From CAXXIC01 sp049315325 (GTDB lineage Bacteria; Bacteroidota; Bacteroidia; Bacteroidales; UBA7332): a stretch of 64,000 nucleotides of DNA. The stretch spans positions 124,001 to 188,000 of the forward strand of contig JBMOKJ010000001.1 of assembly GCA_049315325.1 (NCBI GenBank). The letters are read 5' to 3'. Below, in pieces: positions 1 through 9,710 of the stretch; the first letter of the stretch is position 1, and every line of letters begins with the position of its first letter. The notes under the pieces are model-generated. The model was not told the origin of the DNA. It saw only the letters and a program-made list of their open reading frames with translations, and did not search any database. The translations under genes and the position numbers were made by a program.

Positions 1-1191
1 TTTAACTTCATCAAACTTTCTACGGGGGATATTATCGGTTTCCATTACACCGGCCATTAGGTGTTCATGTGCTGAGGAGAACGTTTTCCAAGCAAAGAAT
101 AAGATGCCATTCGCGCCATGCGAAAATTCTTGATGCGACCAGAGCCTTACGATGCCCGGTTGTATCAGATTCCTTTGCAAGCCTGCTGTTCTTCCTATTT
201 GGGCTTCGGTCACCCAAAAAGGTGTATCGTTCGACCCTCTGATTTGAGACAGAGCCAACGAAGCCATTGATGGAGAATAGGGCGTCACATTTTTATTCCC
301 ATACTCATTTTCCAAGGTCCAGGTGTATGGATAATTATCAAGGGAGAGAAAACTAGCAGATTGCGCGAACTTGTATAAATCGATGGCATACAAGAATCCG
401 CTTGAGCAAATATTATGTGTAATCTTGGCATCGGGTAGAACCGCGCGAATAGCCTCTTTTTGCAGGTTGAAGTAATCGATAATGCAGTCTGAGGTAAATG
501 TTTGATAGTCTTGAAACACAGATGGATTGTCTCCTTTTCGAGGCAACCACACTTCGTTGAAACTATTTAATCTTTCGCTCCAGAAAGTCAATCCCCACAC
601 GTTATTCAGATTTTCTACAGTTTGATATTTGCCATGCAACCACTTAGAGAACTTTGTCCTACAAATTTCGCAATAGCAGTAAGGGTCTTCTGCTCCCAGC
701 TCATTATCTATCTGAAAGCCAACTACATTTTTATTTCCGACAAATGCTTTCGCCAAATTAGTCGCAATATTCTTTGAATACATTTGAAAAGTGAGGTTGT
801 TCAAACAAGCATGCCTTCTTTTTCCGTAAGGCTTACAATCGCCCGCAGCAGTCACCTGCATAATATCCGGATGCTTATCGAATAGCCACTTTGGAATTGC
901 AGCTGTGGGAGTACAAAGCAAAGTTTGAATAGAATCAATCCCTAATAAATTGACCGCGTTTTTCAACCAATCAAATTGGTATGTATTGGGAGTAGGTTGC
1001 ATGTTATACCAGGCGAAATCACCAATCCGCAAAAGATTTACGCCGGCTTTTTTCATAAACCGAACATCTTGCTCAAACTGTTTGGGTGTGACCTGCTCAG
1101 GGTAATATGCCGCCCCAAAATAGAATTTTTGAGCAAACAACAGCGGGGAGCACACAATTAGCAATAACAGGATTTTAAGGGTGGTTTTCAT
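1..1191 (-). CDS. GH42 beta-galactosidase, secreted, C-terminus beyond window edge
   Basis: The minus-strand reading frame starts with ATG at 1191 and is open to base 1, giving 397 residues of a family that usually runs to about 650. The N-terminus is a signal peptide (MKTTLKILLLLIVCS, then an LLFA-Q junction). The mature protein begins with the GH42 hallmark FYFGAAYYPEQ, followed by GVNLLRIGDFAW. QIDNELG carries the expected acid/base Glu, and WVTEAQIG carries a candidate nucleophile Glu. Cys residues in the DPYCYCEICRTKF stretch resemble the GH42 zinc-binding cluster. It would remove terminal beta-galactose from oligosaccharides, probably in the periplasm or at the cell surface. It heads its own transcription unit behind a putative operator at 1451. 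Family assignment is firm; the exact substrate is unknown. Confidence 0.92.
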   Translation of the reverse strand, partial: MKTTLKILLLLIVCSPLLFAQKFYFGAAYYPEQVTPKQFEQDVRFMKKAGVNLLRIGDFAWYNMQPTPNTYQFDWLKNAVNLLGIDSIQTLLCTPTAAIPKWLFDKHPDIMQVTAAGDCKPYGKRRHACLNNLTFQMYSKNIATNLAKAFVGNKNVVGFQIDNELGAEDPYCYCEICRTKFSKWLHGKYQTVENLNNVWGLTFWSERLNSFNEVWLPRKGDNPSVFQDYQTFTSDCIIDYFNLQKEAIRAVLPDAKITHNICSSGFLYAIDLYKFAQSASFLSLDNYPYTWTLENEYGNKNVTPYSPSMASLALSQIRGSNDTPFWVTEAQIGRTAGLQRNLIQPGIVRLWSHQEFSHGANGILFFAWKTFSSAHEHLMAGVMETDNIPRRKFDEVK

Positions 1192-1418
1192 CTATTAAAC
1201 TTTTACTTTAAAGCTATTGTGCTAAAAGCACAAATCTTAGTTTGACATTCTGTTTCAATACTTTATCATAATACACTATCAACTCAAAAGCAGAGGAAAC
1301 AACTCTATTGCTAACGATGCAAGATTTGATAATAGACAAAGAGTCTGTGCCATTGCTCTAACTTGGTGTTGTTATCAGATTAAAAAAAATTGTGTAAGAA
1401 CTGGAATTAAGGTCACAT

Positions 1419-1463
1419 CAAAATTACATTCAAAGAAGAACTATAGTTAGTACAAATGTTGTA
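1419..1463 (-). promoter_or_regulatory. Promoter and regulator palindrome for the GH42 gene (copy 1)
   Basis: On the minus strand a perfect Bacteroidetes -7 box, TAATTTTG, occupies 1419-1426. The palindrome TACAAATGTTGTA (plus-strand reading; TACAA-ATG-TTGTA) occupies 1451-1463. The gap between them is 24 bp, which places the palindrome just upstream of the -33 region, where activators bind. Two near-identical copies with the same spacing lie at 9543 and 11823. Assignment to the hybrid regulator at 11957 is inference. Confidence 0.6.
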
Positions 1464-1686
1464 AATTCTAGGAGGAAGCCCGTTTAGAAGCACTTTTTAT
1501 TCTGATTGAGAACCTGAGCAAATGGAATTATTACACAATGCTAAAAAAAGATGATGCTACGACCCTGAGCCGACACGTCAATTTGAACTCGTCGGATTAT
1601 CACTCCTCTTGAACTGCCCATCGGGCACCTGATTATTACCAAAACGACACATCAAGCCAAGCGGTGTAGGCTGATATCACCACCCG

Positions 1687-1724
1687 AATCCCCGGCAGGC
1701 AGTAGGCTTGTCGGGGATTTTTTT
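1687..1724 (+). terminator. Terminator-like hairpin with T-tract, plus strand
   Basis: AATCCCCG (1687-1694) pairs with CGGGGATT (1712-1719), and a run of T follows to 1724. This is a classic intrinsic terminator for a plus-strand transcript, yet no plus-strand gene ends upstream. It could end an unannotated small RNA, or simply insulate the minus-strand gene that ends at 1776. Confidence 0.5.
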
Positions 1725-1775
1725 GTTGAAAAAAATTTGGAATTCAGATTAAATGAAGGTAACAATTTTCGAAGC

Positions 1776-4700
1776 TCAATGCTCAATCAGCAATTGATAG
1801 TTCAAGAGTTTTTTATTTTTACGAACCGTTAAAACATAGACTCCTGCCGGGAAAGCAGATACATCCACGGTAAACAAAGCCGAATTGCATTTTTGTCTGT
1901 AAACAGCAACGCCAACAAGATTAACAACTGACAAATCTGATTCGTCAGCATTCTGAATCGTTACTCGGTTGCGTGCCGGATTCGGGTAAAAAGTGATGTT
2001 TGGATCTTGTTCGGTATGGGAAATACCCGATGCCGAAAGCATGGCATTGGCTTCGGTCGATGCATTACTTTCATTGCCCGAATTGATTTGTGTCACGATA
2101 TAATAGTAGCGCACGCCAGATGTTATTCCGGTATCGTTAAACGTTGCACTATTCAATCCTGCAGCCACAAGGGTATAACCACTTCCGGAAGAGGTTGAGC
2201 GGTAAAGATTGTATCCTAAAGCTCCAGCTGCTGCGGCCCAAGTCAACTTAATTTGATTGGAATTGCCTGTAGCTGTCAGTCCCACTGGCACCGAAGGTAC
2301 AACATCGAGTAGTTGAATATTGGTTCGTCCTTTAGCATCCATCGGAAAGGCAATGTAACGGGTTGAGCCATTATTGTTTACCGTGACGATGGAGTGAGAA
2401 GGATTCCAAGTAGTAACGGGTAACTGATCGCCGCTGTTATAGGCAAATAGCATGATTTTGAATTGTGGGTCTACGCTATTGCTTTCAATCACTAAGCGAT
2501 GATTCACAAAGGTATTCACCGAATCAATAATGGCGGGTGTGTTAGGATTCACAGCACCGTTGATATTCAGCAGGCGAACAAGAAGTCTGCGATTGCCAAC
2601 ACTAGCAGGCTCTTTCAGTATAATATCATTTTGATAGTTTTCATAATTCGGATTGACCGTCGTACTCTCAATGGTCAGATCATCTGCCAATTGTGCCAAC
2701 CACTTGTAGTTGTTGATGTTGTTGTCTTTTTGAGCATCATCTACAATCAGGGCAAATGGTTTAGGCATTTGCACCATCCCTACGGTTCGGAAGACTTTTT
2801 GACAGACATTGAACGGATAACGAATCGCTCTTTTATAGACTATCAATGAATCAGTTGTATAGTTCAAATAATTGTACAGACTGATATTATCGCAGCTATA
2901 GGAAGGAGAATAGCGGTAGTGATTTAAACCGTTAGTGATTATCTCCGCACCAGATATGGATAAATTTGGATTGTCAACTGCGAATGTTTGAATATTCCCC
3001 ATATCCCACTGATAGCTGTAAGGTTCGGTCGCATCGCCCGCAACGGTAAGCAAATTCGGTCTGTTTTTGAAATCCACAATAGTACCCGGTGCCAGTGGCA
3101 CTACTCCTGCTACGATGTTCCAGTTTGGACTGCAAGCACCCATATTATTAATCAGCATGCAAGAGCTGGCATACGTCGGATAAGTGTATGGATAGGTGCT
3201 ATTAGAACGTGATGTCACTCTCGAAATCCAGCTCCGCCCAAGAGCACTGTAAACAATATCGTTTTTATTAGCGTAAGCGTGTCCTCCCAAATCCTGCCGG
3301 TTATGGAAGAACAGCGTGGCAGCATTGACATCGAAACCACTCCGCAACGCTGCAAAACCACCTAAAGAGTCCAGATAGAGTTTGTTGTTTTTGAAGGCTG
3401 ACTGTGCCTCATTGGCGAAAGGGATTGTGAAATAATCGCTACAGAAAATAGCAGCCGGAATATTGTTATTGAAATAAGAATAACTACCATTCACCAGCGG
3501 ATAGCAGTAGGAATTGGCAATATCAGGCAGATTCGATCTGTGTTTTTGTATGTAATTTTTCCAACAGAAATCGACAGTGGTATCATTAGGCAATATCCAT
3601 TTCAAACCAAGAATATCAAGCGGATTGTTTCGCCATGCTCCTGTGGCTGGATCGTCAGGATAACTGGTATTTGTATTCCCTGTTCCACCCAGCAAGTCGG
3701 TGCCGAGAAATGAGTAACCATACGGTTGAATAATAGCGGGATAGTACTTGGTGCCAAAACTGCGCACCGAAGGATGGCCTATCATACTGTAGCCTCTTTT
3801 GGCCATTGCAACCAATACACAGCTGTTCAGTTGATCTTTTCCAATTCCTTCATACATGTTTCCGGTAGTTGGATAGATATCATAGTTGAGAAAAGTCCAC
3901 ACTCCTCGCGCCCATGTTTTCAATGCTGTCTCCTGCGTCTCGCTGTACCCGGGTTCTCCTTCGAGCAACATATTGGGCATAATTTCATATCCAAAAGTAG
4001 CCCAATTGATGGTATTGGTGTACGATGGTGTGGCAAACCCCCATAAATCCGTACGTTTTGCGGCAATGGCAAGGAGTGCCATTCGAACAGTATCTTGCTG
4101 CCCTTTAGTCATTTGTGGATAGAGAAAATCGTAGGTCAATGCCATATTGAATCCTCCAAAACGATCGCGGTTGTCAAACGATAATTGTTGCGACGGATTA
4201 GGGTCATTCAACAAACATTTTGCCCAAAGGGTAATCACTTTTGCCAGTTTGGCGGCCCGATTCGTATAACTTGTATTGGTAGAAACATCGATAGTGCCTT
4301 TGTACAACCAACACTCAAACGCCTCTTGACTAAAAGTATATGCCATTTGAATGTTTCGGTTGCCCCAAAGGTTGGAATAACCCGTGGTATCTCCTGCCGC
4401 CAATTTATCATACGTAGTTTTTGCATTAAAAAGTCCAGTATTCGACACTATGGGTGTTCCGTAGGCATCTGCGATATTATAAGAAGCCTTGCTATTAAAC
4501 GTTGAGCCCATTTGAAGTAACATGGTGTAGGCATGAATGAATTTAGAAATTGCCTGTCCACTGTAGCTATTTTTGAATCGGTTTTTGATATCGGTCGAAT
4601 CTTCGGGATTGCAATACATACGAGGATGAACACCAAATGGAGGTGCATGTTTAATGACCCTCATGCCCGAAAAATCTTGTTTCAAAGGGTGATACCCTGC

Positions 4701-6692
4701 GGGACCAGTACCCAGTGGTGCAAATATTGTCGTCGTATCCAAATCTGCCAATTTATAGGCAAAACCGCCTTGAAGCGCACTATTGACAGCGACTGTTGCC
4801 GGTGCAGACCAGCCCGACTCCGTGGTGGCATTGCCTGGAAGTCTGGTTTTTATTCGATACGTGTAGCTATTCCCCTCTGTGAGTGAGCCATCGGTATAAA
4901 AACTGCTGCTTTGCCAACCGCTGGCATGACCGCCACCCGCCGTACAGTCAAAATAATACTCCAATGGAGCATTGGCCGATGGTGCTGCCTGCATCATCAG
5001 ATTCAGATTGCCGGCATACTGCGGAAGTGTAATCCATTGTGCCGCACTCTGATTTGGGTTTACGCTGAGCGTATCGGAACTACGACTCTCCTTGCCAGGC
5101 ATCAAAGAAGCTTTTACACAACAATAGACGGTTGTACCGTTTGTAAGTCCCGTCAGCACATAACCATTCGCAGTGGGATTAGCCGTGTTCCCTGCCAACG
5201 TGAGCGAATTGCGAGAAGTGCCAGCATAAATGTTGTAACTATAAGGACTGTACTTGATGCTGTCCGTTGCCCAGGTGAGGTAAACAAAACCATTGCCGCT
5301 AAAAGGTTTAAGCAATCGGGGTGCCGACAAAGAAATAGTGCTTAAAAACGCATTGTAATTGGGTAAATTCGTTACTGGAGTGGACTTCGGCGCATATACC
5401 AGTGTATAAAATCCATTGGCTACATCAACCGAAAAAACATACTTGTTGTTGCTTCCAACCTGTTGTTGAGATGAAACGGGAATCACGTAATTGCTGCCAT
5501 TGGAAAAAGTGCCATCTGTTGCATTGTACATCAAATAATAATTGTTGGCAGAAGTATTTACAGTCAGACCACTCCCACTTGCATCAAAATCGAAGCAAAG
5601 CAACACGAGGCCACCGTTGTTGCCCACATCGGTCTTGGTGATGTACCAGCTGCGTTTCCAATTGGTAAAACCGCCACCCAAAGCATTAATTCCTGACAAT
5701 CCATTGTCAGCAGCAAGCAGATAATCGCCCGATTCGCGAAGGTATCCGTAATTTGATGGATTAATAAAACCGAGTCCATTATTAGAACCGGTGGAAGAAA
5801 TAGTGTCAGTTGCACTCTCCATTCCAATACCAACGAGGTTATTGAAGTATGCCGCGTTAGAAGGATTGTACAAATTGGCTAATGTAGGTGATAAATTGGA
5901 CTGAGTGCCCCATTTCCAAGCTAAATAGGTTTCTAGAATCTTCCGCCCGCTATTTTCAAGGGAACTTCCAATAAGTACTGTCTCTCCGATTCCCCAATGC
6001 ACATTCGTATAGTACTGATAGCGATTCCCCAACGATGCAGGATTGGTATTGTCAGCGAAAGTGTAGGACGAACTTCGATAAGAGCCTCCATTCAACCGGA
6101 TAAACATCAAACCTGTCGTCGTGCATGCATAGTTTTCCAATACACTCCACGACGATCTTAAATCGGGTGTAGTGGTTGTGCCATATCCAATGGCTAATGA
6201 GGTAGTATTTACCGTCATCCTTAGTCGATAGGCATTATCGGGCGTACCGTAATAACTTAAAGAGATGGAGGGGGTATTTGTTATGGAAGAGTTTCGCGTA
6301 TAGGTGCCATGTCGAAAATCGGTTACCGACGTTGCCGCATCGGAATAGACATACACCGCTTGGGCCAAATGGTAGCCCGTAGCGGGATCGAGCAAAGCAT
6401 TATCGGCAATATTCAACACCTGGACTCCATTAAACTCTACAAGTGATTTCCCGTTTAAGGTACTCAAAACAGGAGAGTAAGTGGATGAAGGTGCTATTGC
6501 CGATAGGTTGTTGGCTTTATCTTTCCATGTGGCAATGCCGGAAGTGTTCGTAAATGTGGACGCATCGGATGCATCGAACCAAAGGTTAATTCTACTCTTC
6601 GAAAATCCGGCAGGAAAATACTGTGCGATGGACGTTGTATAAGCCATTACACATGCAAAAAACAGAAAAAGAATTCGTATATTTAATTTCAT
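1776..6692 (-). CDS. Giant T9SS-exported heparinase II/III-type lyase mosaic (1638 aa)
   Basis: The protein is secreted and multidomain. After a signal peptide (residues 1-24) comes a concanavalin-like region typical of Bacteroidetes surface proteins (about 30-440, starting INLWFDASDASTF). One or two fibronectin-III-like modules follow (about 455-650). A heparinase-type alpha/alpha domain begins near 687 (GVHPRMYC) and includes ALTYDFLYPQM. A beta-sandwich holds the heparinase II/III motif GGHAYANKNDIVY near 1137. A further FN3 module spans about 1471-1555. The T9SS type A tail starts near 1564 (FYPNPARNRVTIQ) and ends with the usual short strand motifs. The residues that are clear favour a polysaccharide lyase anchored or released at the surface; the polymer is unknown. 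Its stop is 51 bases from the noncoding hairpin at 1724. It is probably co-transcribed with the paralogue upstream (70-bp gap). Confidence 0.85.
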   Translation of the reverse strand: MKLNIRILFLFFACVMAYTTSIAQYFPAGFSKSRINLWFDASDASTFTNTSGIATWKDKANNLSAIAPSSTYSPVLSTLNGKSLVEFNGVQVLNIADNALLDPATGYHLAQAVYVYSDAATSVTDFRHGTYTRNSSITNTPSISLSYYGTPDNAYRLRMTVNTTSLAIGYGTTTTPDLRSSWSVLENYACTTTGLMFIRLNGGSYRSSSYTFADNTNPASLGNRYQYYTNVHWGIGETVLIGSSLENSGRKILETYLAWKWGTQSNLSPTLANLYNPSNAAYFNNLVGIGMESATDTISSTGSNNGLGFINPSNYGYLRESGDYLLAADNGLSGINALGGGFTNWKRSWYITKTDVGNNGGLVLLCFDFDASGSGLTVNTSANNYYLMYNATDGTFSNGSNYVIPVSSQQQVGSNNKYVFSVDVANGFYTLVYAPKSTPVTNLPNYNAFLSTISLSAPRLLKPFSGNGFVYLTWATDSIKYSPYSYNIYAGTSRNSLTLAGNTANPTANGYVLTGLTNGTTVYCCVKASLMPGKESRSSDTLSVNPNQSAAQWITLPQYAGNLNLMMQAAPSANAPLEYYFDCTAGGGHASGWQSSSFYTDGSLTEGNSYTYRIKTRLPGNATTESGWSAPATVAVNSALQGGFAYKLADLDTTTIFAPLGTGPAGYHPLKQDFSGMRVIKHAPPFGVHPRMYCNPEDSTDIKNRFKNSYSGQAISKFIHAYTMLLQMGSTFNSKASYNIADAYGTPIVSNTGLFNAKTTYDKLAAGDTTGYSNLWGNRNIQMAYTFSQEAFECWLYKGTIDVSTNTSYTNRAAKLAKVITLWAKCLLNDPNPSQQLSFDNRDRFGGFNMALTYDFLYPQMTKGQQDTVRMALLAIAAKRTDLWGFATPSYTNTINWATFGYEIMPNMLLEGEPGYSETQETALKTWARGVWTFLNYDIYPTTGNMYEGIGKDQLNSCVLVAMAKRGYSMIGHPSVRSFGTKYYPAIIQPYGYSFLGTDLLGGTGNTNTSYPDDPATGAWRNNPLDILGLKWILPNDTTVDFCWKNYIQKHRSNLPDIANSYCYPLVNGSYSYFNNNIPAAIFCSDYFTIPFANEAQSAFKNNKLYLDSLGGFAALRSGFDVNAATLFFHNRQDLGGHAYANKNDIVYSALGRSWISRVTSRSNSTYPYTYPTYASSCMLINNMGACSPNWNIVAGVVPLAPGTIVDFKNRPNLLTVAGDATEPYSYQWDMGNIQTFAVDNPNLSISGAEIITNGLNHYRYSPSYSCDNISLYNYLNYTTDSLIVYKRAIRYPFNVCQKVFRTVGMVQMPKPFALIVDDAQKDNNINNYKWLAQLADDLTIESTTVNPNYENYQNDIILKEPASVGNRRLLVRLLNINGAVNPNTPAIIDSVNTFVNHRLVIESNSVDPQFKIMLFAYNSGDQLPVTTWNPSHSIVTVNNNGSTRYIAFPMDAKGRTNIQLLDVVPSVPVGLTATGNSNQIKLTWAAAAGALGYNLYRSTSSGSGYTLVAAGLNSATFNDTGITSGVRYYYIVTQINSGNESNASTEANAMLSASGISHTEQDPNITFYPNPARNRVTIQNADESDLSVVNLVGVAVYRQKCNSALFTVDVSAFPAGVYVLTVRKNKKLLNYQLLIEH

Positions 6693-6762
6693 TGAACTAT
6701 TTTTAATTATTTGAGAAAGATATACTCAATATTTATATCCAAACAAATTATTTCGAATAAAT

Positions 6763-9366
6763 TCATTTCACCGTTTCAATTTTTACTTTGGTATATCCTA
6801 TATTTGTCATTGAAAAATGAACGGTATTGACCTGATCTTTCCACTTGACATTTAAACTAGAATTAGGTTTACTCCAAGTCGTTTTAGGTAATGAATCACC
6901 CTGACGATGGGGAAATAACATAATCTTAAAATCGGGAGATACCGCATCAGCAGGAATTATCAATCGACGAACACGCAATTCTTTGCCATTGGCAGCCGGC
7001 ATCCACTCATCTATTGTCGGATTTAATGTGTTATTGGTCGTTTTACAATTCAACACACGCACCAAAAGCATTGGTTGCCCAGCGGGAGTATTTCTATTTT
7101 CACACATTGCCGACAAAGGATCTTTGGGTAAACTCTTTAGTTGCAAAGGGTCTGAACCGGTGAGTATAATGTCTGTTTCGGTTTTGCTAACTCTATTTAC
7201 ACTTACGATCTGAATGTCATACTCTAGGGTCAATATCCAGTCGTAATGCCTCACCGAGTCATCTTTACAGATATCGTCAACAACCAATGCGAAAGGATGT
7301 TTTCCACGTACAATACCGGCTGTTCGAAATGCTTTTTTCACCGGATAATTGGGTGCACGAACTACAGGACTCAAAGCGCCGTTGGGCAAAATCCAATGAG
7401 GTGATTGGAAGACCGGAACATTCAAATAGGAATAGGGTAATTTCAAATAGCTAAAGTCATTAACAGTATGTTTTTCAGCTTCATATCCTTTAGGCATCTC
7501 CACCTTGTTTTCTTTTACATCATCGGTAGTATAATAGCCTTTCGACTTATTTAATAAACGAAGGTTCCAATCCCAGCTGTACTTCGAATCACCGGTAATG
7601 AATGTAGAGAAATCGGTATCACTAAAATCGACCACAGTGCCGGGTGTATTCAAGTTTTGAGGTTTATGATCAATCACCACCACACTGTTTTTGAAATTTT
7701 CGTAAGCTCTGCCTCCCTGCACTGGCGACCAGATGCGACCTGCACCGCCAAGCATAATGGCATTGCGATCTGAAGAGGCATGACCTCCGTTGAACTGACG
7801 AACATGCATATTCAACATCAGCGCATCTTTGCTATCCCAACCACTGCGCGTCATCATCAACGCTCTTTCTCCACAGAAAAAGGTATTTCCAAGATTTAAT
7901 GCAGCAGGATTGTTGTTCGATTGATCAAAATCGGTTGCATAAATCAGATAAAACAACAACCCGTTGTAATAGCCATCGGGGCGATCAGGAATATTGCTGT
8001 AATCATCATGAACTGCCGATCGGTAAACGAAGTCGATGATTTTATTATCGGGATAAACATATTTTAAACCAAGCAAATCACAAGGTGTAAATCCTCCTGC
8101 TTTAATCCGACTACCACCCAATAAATCGTATTTCACAAACCCGTCGAGCGTGGGAATGATGCTATGAGGGAAAAATTTGGTAGCATTGGCAAACAAATAG
8201 GGATGCGCCGAGAGATTTTCGAAATTATATGCTTTTTGTCGCATGGCAAACATCAAAACGCCATCCATTCCCAATTGATTTTTGGCCTCTCCTTCATAGG
8301 TTGCACCCGACTGAAACCAACCGTAAGTAAACAAATTGCGCCAGCCCCGATACATTCCCCTAACTTTGAGATCGTTGAATCCCTCTTCTCCTTCAATAGC
8401 AAGAACTTCATAGAGCCAATACGAAAAAGTAGCCCAATTTGCCCGTGAAGTAGTAGCCGTATTAAATGTTCCGTAATTGTCGTGCGACCAGGTACCGGCC
8501 ACCAGTTCATCGTGGATTAATTTGCGCTGTTCATGAGTAAGCCATTGGTAGATAAAATCATAAGTAAACGCCAATTGAAAAGCGCCAACGGGCTGTTCGA
8601 TGGGTTGGGGCAAATGTTTCTTTTCTCGCTCTGCATCGCGTTTTGTCTGATCCAAACGCATGGCTGTAACGACAGCTGCTGCCAACTTTTCAGCTCCGGA
8701 TTTATCATTTTCAATTAAACAACGAAAGGCTTCGAGCGAAAATACATTCCAATAAAAAGCAGGAAAATCAACGGCTGTTCCATCAATCAGGGAGTTGTAG
8801 CACTTCGCGGCGATTGCACTGCGGTTGTAATTATCACCACTCTCCCGCTTCAATCCCAATCGAAATAGAGGAACACGACTGTGAAGACCGCCAAATTGCC
8901 CTTTCCAAACGTCCGGCTTTGCATATTCAGCTTTATCATCGTAGTTCCCCTTCATCATCTCAGTCCAGCAAAGCAGGTTTTTCCAAGACTCCTGTCCACA
9001 GCGGGTCTCTTTTAATCTACGACACATTTCAGGCAAATCATCGGGTGTACATAAGATTCTGGGATGAATGCCCGGAGCAGGCACTTGACGTATTTTACGC
9101 AGACCGGTATAATCAAAAGTGACCTGTCTGAATCCAAAGTCATTCAACGGAGCTTGTCCCCACAAGAGCTGACCCGGTTTGCCATTCACATCATAGTAAT
9201 TTGAATACGAATTGCAGGGTTTATCCGCGTATCCGGATGCATCAAAGGGCATTTTCCATTCACTACCAGCTGAAGCAGTTTCGATTCGAGCTTGTGAAAA
9301 AAGTGTCGTTGCAAACAATATGAGAAGAAAAATTTTAAGTCCTATATTTCTTGCTGTGTGTCTCAT
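6763..9366 (-). CDS. Heparinase II/III-family protein, shorter paralogue (867 aa)
   Basis: A signal peptide is followed by an alpha/alpha-toroid domain and a heparinase II/III beta-sandwich. GIHPRILCTPDDL lies near residue 100, AFQLAFTYDFIYQWL about 265, and FNGGHASSDRNAIML about 527. These match, in the same order, the lyase half of the 1638-residue neighbour, so the two arose by duplication. This copy lacks the lectin-like and FN3 modules and has no T9SS tail, ending instead in TKVKIETVK. It is therefore expected in the periplasm, while the larger copy is exported through the outer membrane. It is the first gene of a two-gene unit with a palindrome and -7 box about 150-180 bp upstream. The polymer cleaved cannot be read from the sequence. 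Confidence 0.85.
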   Translation of the reverse strand: MRHTARNIGLKIFLLILFATTLFSQARIETASAGSEWKMPFDASGYADKPCNSYSNYYDVNGKPGQLLWGQAPLNDFGFRQVTFDYTGLRKIRQVPAPGIHPRILCTPDDLPEMCRRLKETRCGQESWKNLLCWTEMMKGNYDDKAEYAKPDVWKGQFGGLHSRVPLFRLGLKRESGDNYNRSAIAAKCYNSLIDGTAVDFPAFYWNVFSLEAFRCLIENDKSGAEKLAAAVVTAMRLDQTKRDAEREKKHLPQPIEQPVGAFQLAFTYDFIYQWLTHEQRKLIHDELVAGTWSHDNYGTFNTATTSRANWATFSYWLYEVLAIEGEEGFNDLKVRGMYRGWRNLFTYGWFQSGATYEGEAKNQLGMDGVLMFAMRQKAYNFENLSAHPYLFANATKFFPHSIIPTLDGFVKYDLLGGSRIKAGGFTPCDLLGLKYVYPDNKIIDFVYRSAVHDDYSNIPDRPDGYYNGLLFYLIYATDFDQSNNNPAALNLGNTFFCGERALMMTRSGWDSKDALMLNMHVRQFNGGHASSDRNAIMLGGAGRIWSPVQGGRAYENFKNSVVVIDHKPQNLNTPGTVVDFSDTDFSTFITGDSKYSWDWNLRLLNKSKGYYTTDDVKENKVEMPKGYEAEKHTVNDFSYLKLPYSYLNVPVFQSPHWILPNGALSPVVRAPNYPVKKAFRTAGIVRGKHPFALVVDDICKDDSVRHYDWILTLEYDIQIVSVNRVSKTETDIILTGSDPLQLKSLPKDPLSAMCENRNTPAGQPMLLVRVLNCKTTNNTLNPTIDEWMPAANGKELRVRRLIIPADAVSPDFKIMLFPHRQGDSLPKTTWSKPNSSLNVKWKDQVNTVHFSMTNIGYTKVKIETVK

Positions 9367-9710
9367 AGATTTATGGTTAACAATTCTATTCTTATCAGGA
9401 AATTTGTTCTGGTCGTAAATATGAATTCAATACAAGAAATCAAAATTAATACAAAAACCTAGTTTTGATTGCTATACCGAATCTCTAAAACGAACAGTTT
9501 CTCAAACATCAAAGTAAATTACTCATACCCAATATCCATTGGTACAAATGTTGCAATAAGTAGTAGCATCGAAATTTATTTCTCTAATCAGCATTCATCA
9601 GGAAGTCAGAAATGAGAAACAGATGATATAATTAGTACAACTTCGTTTTACAAAATAGGAAAACTCAAACTTCCTTTTTTAGTTCATCATAATTTAACGC
9701 CAGAAAAAAC
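9367..9710. other. 344-base intergenic region
   Basis: It contains the promoter/palindrome of the lyase pair (9510-9555). The part next to the acetylesterase stop (9600-9710) is AT-rich and has no clear terminator hairpin. A partial copy of the palindrome left half (TTAGTACAA) lies near 9632-9640. No gene is visible. Confidence 0.55.
9510..9555 (-). promoter_or_regulatory. Promoter and regulator palindrome for the lyase pair (copy 2)
   Basis: On the minus strand a near-consensus -7 box, TTACTTTG, occupies 9510-9517. The palindrome TACAAATGTTGCA occupies 9543-9555. The gap is 25 bp, against 24 bp at the other two copies. The constant distance is the main evidence. A sequence-perfect TAATTTTG at 9441-9448 is an alternative -7 box, but it has no palindrome at the right distance. 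Confidence 0.55.

Larger units (their letters stand above)
1192..1775. other. 584-base intergenic region
   Basis: It holds the GH42 promoter and palindrome (1419-1463) and an orphan terminator-like hairpin near 1687-1724. No convincing coding frame, tRNA or mobile element is visible in the rest. The 1500-1690 stretch is less AT-rich than its surroundings and has only a 24-codon frame, so a small RNA or a gene relic is possible but unproven. Confidence 0.6.

Noticed and set aside
9441..9448. Perfect TAATTTTG box as promoter of the lyase pair
   Set aside because: It has no palindrome at 24-25 bp. The TTACTTTG at 9510 does, so that one was preferred, but both could be used.
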